DNA of 64,000 nt, from contig NZ_CALLWC010000051.1 of the NCBI RefSeq assembly GCF_938015785.1, positions 1-64,000 of the forward strand. The letters are read 5' to 3'. The notes under the pieces were generated by a model. It worked only from the letters and a program-made list of their open reading frames with translations, was not told where the DNA came from and searched no databases. Position 1 is the stretch's first letter. Each line of letters starts with the position of its first letter. The translations under genes were made by a program, and so were the position numbers. Origin of the DNA: an uncultured Campylobacter sp. Lineage in GTDB: Bacteria > Campylobacterota > Campylobacteria > Campylobacterales > Campylobacteraceae. This document shows positions 26,701 through 36,900 of the stretch, one piece after another.

Positions 26701-28254
26701 ATCGATATAACTCACGATGATGTGAATATTACGCTAAAAGGTAAGAAAGAAGAATTTAAATATACTATCCGACGCCACGATCTAGCCAAGCCTACCGAGC
26801 TTGCGGGCGTAAGCGGTAAAGTTGAGGGGAAATTCTACATCGTATTTAAAGACGGCGAAACCGTTGGAGAAAATGATAGTTTAGTAGAGGTTATAAAAGA
26901 AGATTGGAATATCCCTACTCGAATTCCGTTTGCAAGCGAACTTCGCGTCAAAGACGGCGAGCCGGTAACTCAAAAGATCAAAGCGGGAGCAAATGGTACG
27001 CTTAAGTATTTCATCCTAAAGGGCGATTATTTAGAGAGGCTAAGAGATATTAAAAAAGGTCACGTCGTAAGTGAGAAGGGTATGTACGTAGTCATTTCCG
27101 ATGAAAACGGCAGAGAGGCGATCCGCCACTATATACCGCGTGAATCTGTCATTACCTATGATGATAATAGCGTCGTAAAAAGCGAAGATCTTATCGCCAA
27201 GCCTAAGAAAGACGATCGCTTGATCATCGCCGAGTGGGATCCGTATTCTATCCCTGTGGCTGCAGAGTGCGAGGGTAAGATCAGCTTCGAGGATATCGAG
27301 CCGGGATACACCGCTACGGAGCAATATGACGAGACGACCGGCCAAAGCCGTTTGGTTATCAACGAATACCTACCGCAGGGCGTCAAACCGGCTATCATCG
27401 TAACTCCTAGCAAGGGCGAGCCTATCAAATACAACCTAGGACCGAAGACTGCGATTTTTACGAATAAGGGCGATCAAGTAGCGATTGCGGATATTTTGGC
27501 TAGAACGCCGAAAGCGGCTGCGAAGTCGAAAGACATCACCGGCGGTTTGCCGCGCGTATCGGAGCTATTTGAGGCGCGCCGTCCAAAAAATACCGCGATC
27601 ATCGCGGACATCGACGGAACCGTCCGCTTCGATAAGGCGTTGCGTGCAAAAGAGCGCATTATAATAGAGGGCGAGGACGGAACGAGTGCAGAGTATCTAA
27701 TCGATAAGAGCCGCCAGATACAGGTGCGAAACGGCGAGTTCGTCCACGCGGGCGAGAAGCTTACCGACGGAGTTATCAGCTCGCACGACGTGCTTAGAAT
27801 TTTAGGCGAAAAGGCGCTGCATTACTATCTGATAAGCGAAATTCAACAGGTTTACCGCTCTCAAGGTGTCGTCATCAGCGATAAGCATATCGAGATTATT
27901 GTATCTCAGATGCTCCGCCAGGTCCGAATCGTCGATAGTGGCGATACTCAGCTAATCGTCGGTGATCTGATTAGCCGTCGTAGATTTAGAGAAGAAAACG
28001 AGCGCATTATGAAAATTGGTGGTGAGCCTGCGATCGCAGAGTCCGTACTGCTGGGCGTAACTCGTGCGGCCGTTGGAAGCGATAGCGTCATTTCGGCAGC
28101 GTCTTTCCAAGAGACTACGAAGGTTCTAACCGAGGCTAGCATCGCGGGTAAATTTGACCGATTAGAGGACTTAAAAGAAAACGTCATCCTAGGTCGTATA
28201 ATCCCTGTGGGAACGGGTCTGTATAAAGATAAGGAAGTTAAACTCAAAAAATAA
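23740..28254 (+). CDS. rpoC: RNA polymerase beta' subunit
   Basis: This is a 1504-residue beta' subunit. It has the N-terminal zinc site [20 protein letters not shown] (about 74-93), the catalytic magnesium motif NADFDGDQM (about 470), and the second zinc region with [20 protein letters not shown] near 880. The trigger-loop/bridge region ([23 protein letters not shown]) is complete. The ATG overlaps the rpoB stop as ATGA. The open frame of more than 4.5 kb without interruption is good evidence that the core of this assembly is reliable. Confidence 0.98.
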   Translation: [1504 protein letters not shown]

Positions 28255-28289
28255 TTTTGGGCGCAAGCCCTAAATTTAAAGGATAAAGC

Positions 28290-28679
28290 ATGAATATGAT
28301 CAACATAAATTTCGGTCTTTTATTTATCAGGTTGGGGCTTGGAGTTTGTCTTTTAATGCACGGAATTTTTAAGCTTACTCACGGCATAGACGGCGTAAAA
28401 TCGATGCTAGTAGCTAGAGGAATTCCGGATCTGGTGGCTTACGGCGCATACGTAGGCGAGGTGCTGGCGCCCGCGATGATAATCATAGGTGTATTTTGCC
28501 GCATAGGCGCTCTGCTTGTGATCGCAAACGTGCTCATGATAATATACGTCCTGCATATTCCGTTGGGTGCGCTTACCGGAGTGGGCGGATTTGAGCTGGA
28601 AATCGTATATCTATATCTTTCCGCTGCGATCTGCCTAGTAATCTGCGGCGGTGGGGAGTTTGTGCTGATTAGAGATTAA
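28290..28679 (+). CDS. DoxX family membrane protein
   Basis: This 129-residue protein has four membrane helices. The pattern LFIRLGLGVCLLMHGIFKLTHG opens it, YVGEVLAPAMIIIGVFCRIGALL sits in the middle, and a helix rich in small residues ends it. This is the DoxX fold, found in thiosulfate:quinone oxidoreductase subunits and many stress-linked proteins. AAAGGAT precedes the ATG. It is inserted between rpoC and the rpsL promoter, 35 nt after rpoC and after a small GGGC-GCAA-GCCC hairpin (28259-28270). I do not recall it there in C. jejuni. Role unknown, possibly redox-related. Confidence 0.82.
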   Translation: MNMININFGLLFIRLGLGVCLLMHGIFKLTHGIDGVKSMLVARGIPDLVAYGAYVGEVLAPAMIIIGVFCRIGALLVIANVLMIIYVLHIPLGALTGVGGFELEIVYLYLSAAICLVICGGGEFVLIRD

Positions 28680-28718
28680 AATTTAGTTAAATTTACGTTT
28701 CTGTAAGTTTAAACAAAG

Positions 28719-28724
28719 TATAAT
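28719..28724 (+). promoter_or_regulatory. -10 box of the rpsL-rpsG-fusA operon
   Basis: TATAAT lies 39 nt before the rpsL start, preceded by an AT-rich GTAAGTTTAAACAAAG stretch in place of a -35, the usual Campylobacter arrangement. Confidence 0.65.
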
Positions 28725-28762
28725 CCAAATATTTTTGAATAAATTTTTGTGAAAGGAAAGAT

Positions 28763-29137
28763 GTGCCAACCATAAATCAATTGGTCAGAAAAGAGCGCAA
28801 GAAGCTTACCGAGAAATCGAAGTCTCCAGCGCTAAAGAATTGCCCTCAACGAAGAGGAGTTTGCACTAAGGTCTACACCACGACCCCTAAAAAGCCAAAC
28901 TCAGCGCTTCGTAAAGTTGCCAAAGTAAGGCTTACTAGCGGATTTGAAGTCATCAGCTATATCGGCGGTGAAGGTCACAATCTACAAGAGCACTCTATCG
29001 TGCTAGTTCGCGGCGGTCGCGTAAAGGACCTACCGGGCGTTAAATATCACATCGTCCGCGGTGCGCTCGATACTGCAGGCGTTGCGAAACGAACCGTTGC
29101 AAGATCAAAATACGGTGCTAAACGACCTAAAAAATAG
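28763..29137 (+). CDS. rpsL: 30S ribosomal protein S12
   Basis: S12 sits in the decoding centre. The 124-residue protein has TTTPKKPNSALRKVAKVRL with the wild-type lysine at the main streptomycin-resistance site, and GGRVKDLPGVKYH with the second lysine site unchanged. The start is GTG; an ATG 2 nt upstream is out of frame and meets a stop after four codons. GAAAGG is the ribosome site. It ends ...YGAKRPKK without the alanine-rich tail I recall in C. jejuni. Confidence 0.97.
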   Translation: MPTINQLVRKERKKLTEKSKSPALKNCPQRRGVCTKVYTTTPKKPNSALRKVAKVRLTSGFEVISYIGGEGHNLQEHSIVLVRGGRVKDLPGVKYHIVRGALDTAGVAKRTVARSKYGAKRPKK

Positions 29138-29206
29138 TTTAGCCGAAACAGACCGGCACTAGATTTTGCCGAGTTTGAGTAAAATTTTAAAATTTGAAGG
29201 AATAAA

Positions 29207-29677
29207 ATGAGAAGAAGAAAAGCTCCCGTTAGGGAAGTTATGCCTGATCCGATTTATGACAGCAAGGTAATCACAAAATTTATTAATTCGCTTATGTTCG
29301 ACGGCAAAAAGAGCGTTGCTACCGAGATTATGTACGGCGCCTTAAATTTCATTGACAATAAAGGCGGCGAGAAGAAAGGTATTGAAATTTTTAACGATGC
29401 CATAGATAACGTTAAGCCTTTGATGGAAGTTAAGTCTCGTCGTGTAGGCGGCGCAACTTATCAGGTTCCGATCGAGGTCAGGCCTGCTCGCCAGCAAGCT
29501 CTGGCTATCCGCTGGATCATCTCTTTTGCGAGAAAAAGAAGCGAACGTACGATGATAGAGCGCCTGGCTTACGAGCTTATGGACGCCGCAAATTCTAAAG
29601 GCTCTTCATTTAAGAAGAAAGAAGATACCTACAAGATGGCGGAAGCCAACAAAGCTTTCGCGCATTATCGTTGGTAG
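29207..29677 (+). CDS. rpsG: 30S ribosomal protein S7
   Basis: S7 nucleates assembly of the 30S head. The 156-residue protein begins MRRRKAPVREVMPDPIYDSK. It has KSRRVGGATYQVPIEVRPARQQALAIRWI (positions about 78-106) and the C-terminal AEANKAFAHYRW. AAGGAA precedes the ATG. The stop is 9 nt from fusA. Confidence 0.98.
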   Translation: MRRRKAPVREVMPDPIYDSKVITKFINSLMFDGKKSVATEIMYGALNFIDNKGGEKKGIEIFNDAIDNVKPLMEVKSRRVGGATYQVPIEVRPARQQALAIRWIISFARKRSERTMIERLAYELMDAANSKGSSFKKKEDTYKMAEANKAFAHYRW

Positions 29678-29686
29678 GAGGGCATC

Positions 29687-31762
<2,076 letters not shown>

Positions 31763-31770
31763 TTTAACAG

Positions 31771-31823
31771 GCGCTAGGGTGCGGCGATAGCTTATCGCCA
31801 ACCCCCGGCGCTTCTTTGAATTT
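31771..31823 (+). terminator. Putative terminator of the str operon
   Basis: A layered hairpin starts 8 nt after the fusA stop. The inner stem GGCGATA/TATCGCC (31783-31789 with 31793-31799) has a 3-base loop; the middle pairing is GGGT/ACCC; the outer is GCGC/GCGC (31771-31774 with 31808-31811). It is followed by TTCTTTGAATTTT. The T-tract is imperfect. Confidence 0.65.
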
Positions 31824-32335
31824 TAAAACGGTGTTTAAATTTAACCTACTTCACGAGCCAAAATTTTAACTCACACTCTGGTTTCAAATAAAATTTCAAT
31901 CCATAAATTTTGATTTCTGTAGATTGCAAATTTAGATCAAAAAATTTCAATTAAATTTAAAAATTCAAAACATAACTTAAAACGCGCTCATGATGCCGCA
32001 CCTGTCGTTTTACTAGTGATTTCTTTCTTTCGCAGGTAAAGTGTACATACAGCGCTATCGCTTTGACTTTTATTCACGGACAAAATCGCCGCAAACGGGG
32101 AGAAATTTTATCTTCGGCACAGCCTTAAGGCGGAGCGCAACTATCATAGACTTATATCAGATCGCGACCATTAGTGCTTTATGCAAGTAGCGGTATTCTC
32201 GGGGGCTTTAATTGTTCTGCCGCTTTGCGCCATAAAATTTCATCTTAACGCAGCGATCTACGCACCGTTCATTAGGCCGAGCCGACGCACGAACTCGCCC
32301 ATTTTCGGATTTAGCAGGCGTTTGCTTTCGCAGGT
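31824..32335. other. Non-coding gap before tpx
   Basis: No gene is supported. The first 150 bases are AAATTT-word DNA. The rest is of mixed composition without long frames or repeats I can define. Confidence 0.5.
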
Positions 32336-32341
32336 TATAAT
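32336..32341 (+). promoter_or_regulatory. -10 box of tpx
   Basis: TATAAT preceded by CAGGT lies 36 nt before the tpx start. No -35 is recognisable. Confidence 0.5.
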
Positions 32342-32377
32342 GCGCCAGTTTTAAATATTTCAAAACAAAGGAAAATC

Positions 32378-32908
32378 ATGCAACAAACCAAATTACAAGG
32401 CGTAAGCGTCGGTCTTTCGGGTAACGAGCTTAAGCTGGGAGATAAGGCGCCAGAGGTTAGTCTGGTCGCGGCCGATCTTAGCGAGGTCAAAGTCGGTGGC
32501 GGCACGGGCAAGGCGCAGGTCATCATCGCCGTGCCGTCCCTGGATACGGACGTGTGCGCGACCGAGACGCGCAAATTTAACGAGCGCGCCGCGAGTATAA
32601 AAAATACCGAGGTTTTCGTGGTCTCGATGGATCTGCCGTTTGCCGCGGGCAGATTTTGTTCGACCGAGGGGATCAAAAATTTACGCGCCCTAAGCGACTT
32701 TCGCGATAAAGAGTTTGCGCGCGCATACGGCGTGCTGATCGCGGATGGCGCGCTTGCAGGGCTAACGTGCCGCGCGGTTTTCGTCGTGGACACCGCGGGC
32801 AAGATCGCCTACAAGCAGATCACGGACGACATCGTAGATGAGCCCGATTACGACGCGGCGCTGAATGCGGCGGCGTTTGCGAGCGGAAGCGCTGCGACGC
32901 AGGGCTGA
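32378..32908 (+). CDS. tpx: Thiol peroxidase
   Basis: Tpx is an atypical two-cysteine peroxiredoxin that reduces hydrogen and lipid peroxides with thioredoxin. The 176-residue protein has the peroxidatic site PSLDTDVCATETRKFN (Cys60) and the resolving cysteine in GRFCSTEGI (Cys94). The usual spacing is kept, and the family start (LQGVSVGLSGNELKLGDKAPEV) is clear. AAAGGAAA precedes the ATG. The C-terminus carries about ten extra residues (AAFASGSAATQG). It opens a run of oxidative-stress genes in the 32-41 kb region. Confidence 0.95.
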   Translation: MQQTKLQGVSVGLSGNELKLGDKAPEVSLVAADLSEVKVGGGTGKAQVIIAVPSLDTDVCATETRKFNERAASIKNTEVFVVSMDLPFAAGRFCSTEGIKNLRALSDFRDKEFARAYGVLIADGALAGLTCRAVFVVDTAGKIAYKQITDDIVDEPDYDAALNAAAFASGSAATQG

Positions 32909-33483
32909 TGCAATTTCTAGGTCTGCGGCGCAGACATCTGCTTGCTTAAATTTAGCGGGCTTAAAATACGCGGACGGGCGCCTTGCTCGCCTGCAACTTT
33001 AAATTCTAAAATTCCACGGCGCTCTGAAATTTGGCAGGCCGCGTCTGAAATTTCAGCGGATCTGCGCCCGTGATCCACCTTGCGCAGTTTACAAGAAAAA
33101 TTTTAAAATTTTAATCCCCAATTGATTCATAAATTCTCACATTCGGTATGCTTTTCGATCCGTCGGCACATATTTTGGATTTAGAAAAAACAGCGCGCGA
33201 TCGGGTTAAATTTTAGTGCAAAACACAGGCGGCAGTACCGAGAAGCTAGACGAGGCGTGGATGAAATGCGAATGAAATTTGCAATGGGAGCATATATGCA
33301 ATACGGACCGAGAAAATTTTAGACGCAACGACGTATAGCAAAGCGAGACGACGCGCGCAAAGATAAGGCGCGCTATTTTTCTTTAGACGAGGCGGAAGTG
33401 AGCCGAGTGAAGGAGCGTATATTATAATACGTGGCCGAAATTCGGCGAAATTTCCAACGACGTATAAAGGAAAAAAAGGGACG
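32909..33483. other. Non-coding gap with one terminator-like hairpin
   Basis: No gene is supported. A hairpin GCGCGC (33353-33358)/GCGCGC (33368-33373) with a 9-base loop is followed by TATTTTTCTTT on the plus strand and looks like an intrinsic terminator. The short word CAACGACGTATA occurs twice (near 33326 and 33450). What transcript the hairpin would end is unclear; the tpx stop is 440 nt upstream. Confidence 0.45.
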
Positions 33484-34227
33484 CTAAGTATTCAGGTCGG
33501 GATAATCCCACGCATTATATTCATCCGTCAGATTATCGTCCTCCGCCCCTTTGCAGCACAGCCACTCTAACTCGCCGCGTCTCTCCATCACGACCTCTTC
33601 ATCAAGCCCCGCGCTGTCTGAGCCGTGCACGCGAGCATTGACGCACGCCCAGTGGTAGCGGTAGATGAGATCGAGCGCCTGCAGGATTTCATCCGTATCG
33701 CGTAGCTTCACGCGCGCCGAAAAATCGTCGCCGCTAAAGGTGTCCATCACAAAGGCGCAGTCGCAGATCTCGCTCGGAAAGCTAAGCTCCTCCACGAGCC
33801 CCATGGCCCACATCAGCGCCCACAGCGACTCGTATTTCCAGCCCATATTTACGGCCTCGTCGCGGCTTGCCTCGCCCTGCGTGACGCGGCGCTCCATGCG
33901 CGTGAGCTTGTCTATGCAGCCGTAGCGATTATCTAGAAAGCCCTGTACGCCCTGCTTATCCTCATCCGCGAGCTTGCCCTCGTCTCTGATCGAGCAGGCG
34001 CACATTATCGCCGCATACGAGCAGATCGCGCGAGCGATGACTTCGTCCTTTTCGCGCGGGGTGACCTCGTCCGTCTCATACCGCAGCGGCAGATGATCGA
34101 TATACGGCACGCCCTGCGATTTTAAAATTTCGATGCTTATATCCTTGCGTTCCTGCGCGGCCTTGCCGATCTTCGCGGCGTTTGCGCTATTTTTGCCACC
34201 TTTTTTGAAAAAATCTGAAAATGCCAT
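33484..34227 (-). CDS. DUF4272 domain protein
   Basis: This 247-residue soluble protein has a basic N-terminus (FFKKGGKNSANAAKIGKA). The DUF4272 core follows: SIEILKSQGVPYIDHLPLRYE, EVIARAICSYAAIMCA, and MGWKYESLWALMWAMGLVEEL near 125-148. The C-terminal RDTDEILQALDLIYRYHWACVNAR helix ends the domain. DUF4272 proteins are widespread and uncharacterised. An AAGGAGAGCTC site precedes the ATG. There is no neighbour suggesting a partner, and the role is unknown. Confidence 0.85.
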   Translation of the reverse strand: MAFSDFFKKGGKNSANAAKIGKAAQERKDISIEILKSQGVPYIDHLPLRYETDEVTPREKDEVIARAICSYAAIMCACSIRDEGKLADEDKQGVQGFLDNRYGCIDKLTRMERRVTQGEASRDEAVNMGWKYESLWALMWAMGLVEELSFPSEICDCAFVMDTFSGDDFSARVKLRDTDEILQALDLIYRYHWACVNARVHGSDSAGLDEEVVMERRGELEWLCCKGAEDDNLTDEYNAWDYPDLNT

Positions 34228-34586
34228 GAGCTCTCCTTAAAATTTTAAACGTATTTTAAAACAATCGCGCAAAATTTCAGCTTACGGCGGCGGGACGAAT
34301 TTTTTAAATTCAAACTCAAACCTCGAGCTTTGCAAATCGAACGTAAATTTCACGCTGCGTTACGAATTTATGCGGCGCCGCGCAGGATCGCCCGTATCCG
34401 TAATGAGCGAATTAAAAAGGATCGTTCGTGCCGCAAGGAGGCGGCCGAATTATGGTAAAATTCGCTAAATTTAATGCAGGAGCGGCGAATGGGACGGCAG
34501 ATAAATTTTTAAAATCGCAAAAGAACACACTAAGAACACATTCGCTCGCTAAAATCCATCCAAAATTTTAAGGCGAAAAGTACCAC
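34228..34586. other. Non-coding gap between DUF4272 gene and gpx
   Basis: No gene is supported. A TATGGTAAAAT word at about 34451 could be a -10 region for gpx. The remainder is AAATTT-word DNA. Confidence 0.45.
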
Positions 34587-34650
34587 AAAGGAGAAAAAAT
34601 ACAAATCTACGACATTAACGTAACTACAGGCAGAGGCGAGCAAAAAATCT

Positions 34651-35148
34651 ATGAGCGAGTACCGCGGCAAAGTGTTGCTCATCGCAAATACGGCCAGCAA
34701 ATGCGGCTTTACGAACCAATACGAGGAGCTTGAGGCGCTAAATCAGGAGTTTAAAGACAAGGGGCTTTGCGTGTTGGGCTTTCCTAGCGATAATTTCGCT
34801 CATCAGGAACCCGACGACGACGAGACGATAGAGCAAAATTGCAAGCTAAATTTTGGCGTAACGTTTGAGCTATTTAAAAAAGGCAACGTGCGCGGCGAGA
34901 GCGCGATAGAGCTGTTTAAATTTCTAACTTCAAAACAGGGATTTAAAGGCTTTGATGCAGCCCATCCGTTAAGCGCAAAACTTGAAGAATCGCTAAAAAG
35001 TAACTTCCCCGAAATTTTAGAAGGCGACGGCGTGAAATGGAATTTTACGAAATTCGTAGTGGATAGAAACGGCGAAGTCGTAGCGAGATTTGAGCCGACG
35101 GCTAGCTTTGAACAGATAAAAGCGTGCGTGAAAAAGCTACTAGGCTAA
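34651..35148 (+). CDS. Glutathione peroxidase family protein, 5' end broken
   Basis: The readable 165-residue part has the whole catalytic region: YRGKVLLIANTASKCGFTNQY with the redox cysteine (family Gln, Trp and Asn regions follow as GFPSDNF and VKWNFTKFVVDRNG). The missing N-terminus is present just upstream in another frame: a strong AAAGGAG (34587-34593), then IQIYDINVTTGRGEQK starting with ATA at 34599 instead of ATG. Removing one A from the A6 run at about 34640 would join the frames as GEQK-SMSEYRGK. So the gene has two lesions, a lost start codon and a frameshift. A shortened protein from ATG 34651 is possible but lacks a good ribosome site. Confidence 0.75.
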   Translation: MSEYRGKVLLIANTASKCGFTNQYEELEALNQEFKDKGLCVLGFPSDNFAHQEPDDDETIEQNCKLNFGVTFELFKKGNVRGESAIELFKFLTSKQGFKGFDAAHPLSAKLEESLKSNFPEILEGDGVKWNFTKFVVDRNGEVVARFEPTASFEQIKACVKKLLG

Positions 35149-35218
35149 ACGGCTACTCGCAGACGCTTAAGTAAAGCTCGGCGAGCCTGAAATATAAAAT
35201 CAAATTTAAGGAGAGAAA

Positions 35219-35800
35219 ATGCAACTACTCGAAGCTATGAAAAAGCGTCGAAGCGTGCGCGAATTTAACGCTGAAGTCCCGTCAAAAGAGGAAATCCAGG
35301 CGATTTTGGAGGCAGCGTATCTGGCGCCCGCTCTTTTTACCACCAAGGACGTTCACATAAGCGTAATTACGGACAAAGATCTTTTGCGCGAGCTTGATGC
35401 GGCGGCCGTTAAGAAATTCGGAAAAATGCTTGAAAACATGGGGATGAAAACCAAAACTACGCTTTACGGCGCGCCCGTTCTTGTCTTGCTTTCGGGTAAA
35501 CTCGCGACGGAACTGCCGAAGGAATGCGAAGGCGCCAAGCTTGAAAATCTACACCGCGGGATTTACTGGGCGATGGGTTCTGTGATGCAAAATATGCAGC
35601 TTCGCGCAACCTCGCTTGAGCTTACTTCGTGCCCGATAAATACAGTCGTCGTTACGCTTTTTGACGAGCCTGTTCTCGCAGCTCGTGCGGGCATTCCCGA
35701 GGGATACTCGCCGCTTTGCTCGCTTGCGATCGGTAAAAGCGACGCTAAATGCGAGGAGCGTAAGCCTAGCTGCGATCATTACAGGGTTAGCTATATTTAA
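35219..35800 (+). CDS. Nitroreductase family protein
   Basis: This 193-residue FMN-dependent reductase fold begins LLEAMKKRRSVREFNAEVPSKEE with the FMN-binding RRSVR motif (about residues 9-13). PALFTTKDVHISVITD, the central YGAPVLVLLSG and YWAMGSVMQNMQLRATSLEL follow. The C-terminal GYSPLCSLAIGKS is typical. A cysteine-rich tail (CEERKPSCDHY) is unusual. GGAG precedes the ATG and a TATAAA box lies at 35193. The substrate is unknown; quinones, nitro compounds or flavin are all possible. Confidence 0.88.
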   Translation: MQLLEAMKKRRSVREFNAEVPSKEEIQAILEAAYLAPALFTTKDVHISVITDKDLLRELDAAAVKKFGKMLENMGMKTKTTLYGAPVLVLLSGKLATELPKECEGAKLENLHRGIYWAMGSVMQNMQLRATSLELTSCPINTVVVTLFDEPVLAARAGIPEGYSPLCSLAIGKSDAKCEERKPSCDHYRVSYI

Positions 35801-36163
35801 TTTGCTTGTGCCCTGCCGTTTAAATTTGCGCCTGCAACGAAGCCTAACGTGGCGTCTGAGTGGATACGTTTATAGTGGCTAAACGCTTAAATTTGCAGGC
35901 GTTTCAAATTTATAGCCCTTTGCGAGCCGTCTGCGGCAAGCGGTACAAACTAGCGGCGGCGAAGGCGGCTTTGAGATCGCGCGGCTGCGATATGGCGGAG
36001 CGACCTTTTGCTTACATAGACGCCCTTGCGCGAGCGATCGCCTTTTCTTGCATAACCAAGCCGTTTGGGCAGGAAAACGATTAAATTCTAAAAGCGCGCG
36101 TGATCCAAGCGGCGCCTTTTTTGCGTAGACGCCGCCTTTGCTCGCGCTATCGATGCCGCCCGT
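35801..36163. other. Non-coding gap after the nitroreductase gene
   Basis: No gene is supported. A 74-codon plus-strand frame at 35860-36084 has no ribosome site or recognisable content. The segment holds AAATTT words and GC-rich stretches. Confidence 0.45.
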
Positions 36164-36668
36164 TTACGGCGTCGTAATATTCGGCAGTTTGTCGTTGTTC
36201 AGATAAAATTTTAAAATTTTACCGTCCGCGCAGCGCTTCGCGTAAAAATAATCTTTGTAAAAAGAGGCGCCGCAGCTAAGCCCGCGACCGATCGCTTCGT
36301 CGTTTTTAGGTTTATTTCCGGAGAAATTTCCCCAAGTAGCCGCGCCCGGATTTTTTGCGACGAGTCGCAGCGCGATCATCTCTATAGCTTCTTGCGTTTC
36401 TCGTCCTCCCGTGCCTTCTATGATGCTTCGATACATATCGTCGTAAAATACCTTTGCAGGCAATTCGGGCTCTTGCGGCGATTCAGCGAAATAAAAAATT
36501 TTAAGCTTTGCCTCAGGTCGGTTAAGTTTCGGCGGTTACTCGAACCGGTTTTGGCGGCACCATAGGCGCTCTTTTTTGCAAATATACCGTCCCGCCGCAG
36601 CCGGCAAGAATGTCTGCGATATATGGAATAAAATCGCCGAGCGGCATAAGAAGGCGGACGCGGGGCAT
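36164..36668 (-). pseudogene. Frameshifted small lipoprotein gene
   Basis: The upstream frame (36668-36522) encodes MPRVRLLMPLGD, a hydrophobic stretch and the lipobox LAGC followed by GGTVYLQKRAPMVPPKPV. This is a lipoprotein signal with its acylation cysteine. It then meets a stop. The downstream frame continues from there with NRPEAKLKIFYFAESPQEPE, then AKVFYDDMYRSIIEGTGG and a tail ending KLPNITTP. Deleting one A in the GAAAC at about 36526 would join them into a lipoprotein of about 167 residues. I do not recognise the family. No start codon lies in the second frame except TTG. Confidence 0.6.
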
Positions 36669-36900
36669 TTTATCTGCGTTTTAAATTTTGCTTTTTATGG
36701 CTTCGGCGATCGCACGCCGCTTTAAATCGATGTTTATCTTTTGACCATGCGTTCACATAAGCAAAACGCGCTTTGTCGCGTAAATTTAAAAAGCGGCGCC
36801 CGAATTTAGCCGAGCGCCGCAATTAAAATTTAACCGATTTACGCACTCAAACGAGCGGTGCCGTCTGGCGCACCTCTTGGTTAAATTTAAGCGGGTGCGA

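Noticed and set aside
28761..28763. ATG two bases before the rpsL GTG as start
   Set aside because: It is out of frame with S12 and reaches a stop after four codons.
33353..33385. Small RNA gene ending at the terminator-like hairpin
   Set aside because: The hairpin is convincing, but no promoter or defined 5' part could be identified upstream, so only the hairpin is noted.
35860..36084. 74-codon plus-strand reading frame after the nitroreductase gene
   Set aside because: No start signal and no family resemblance; composition like the surrounding non-coding DNA.
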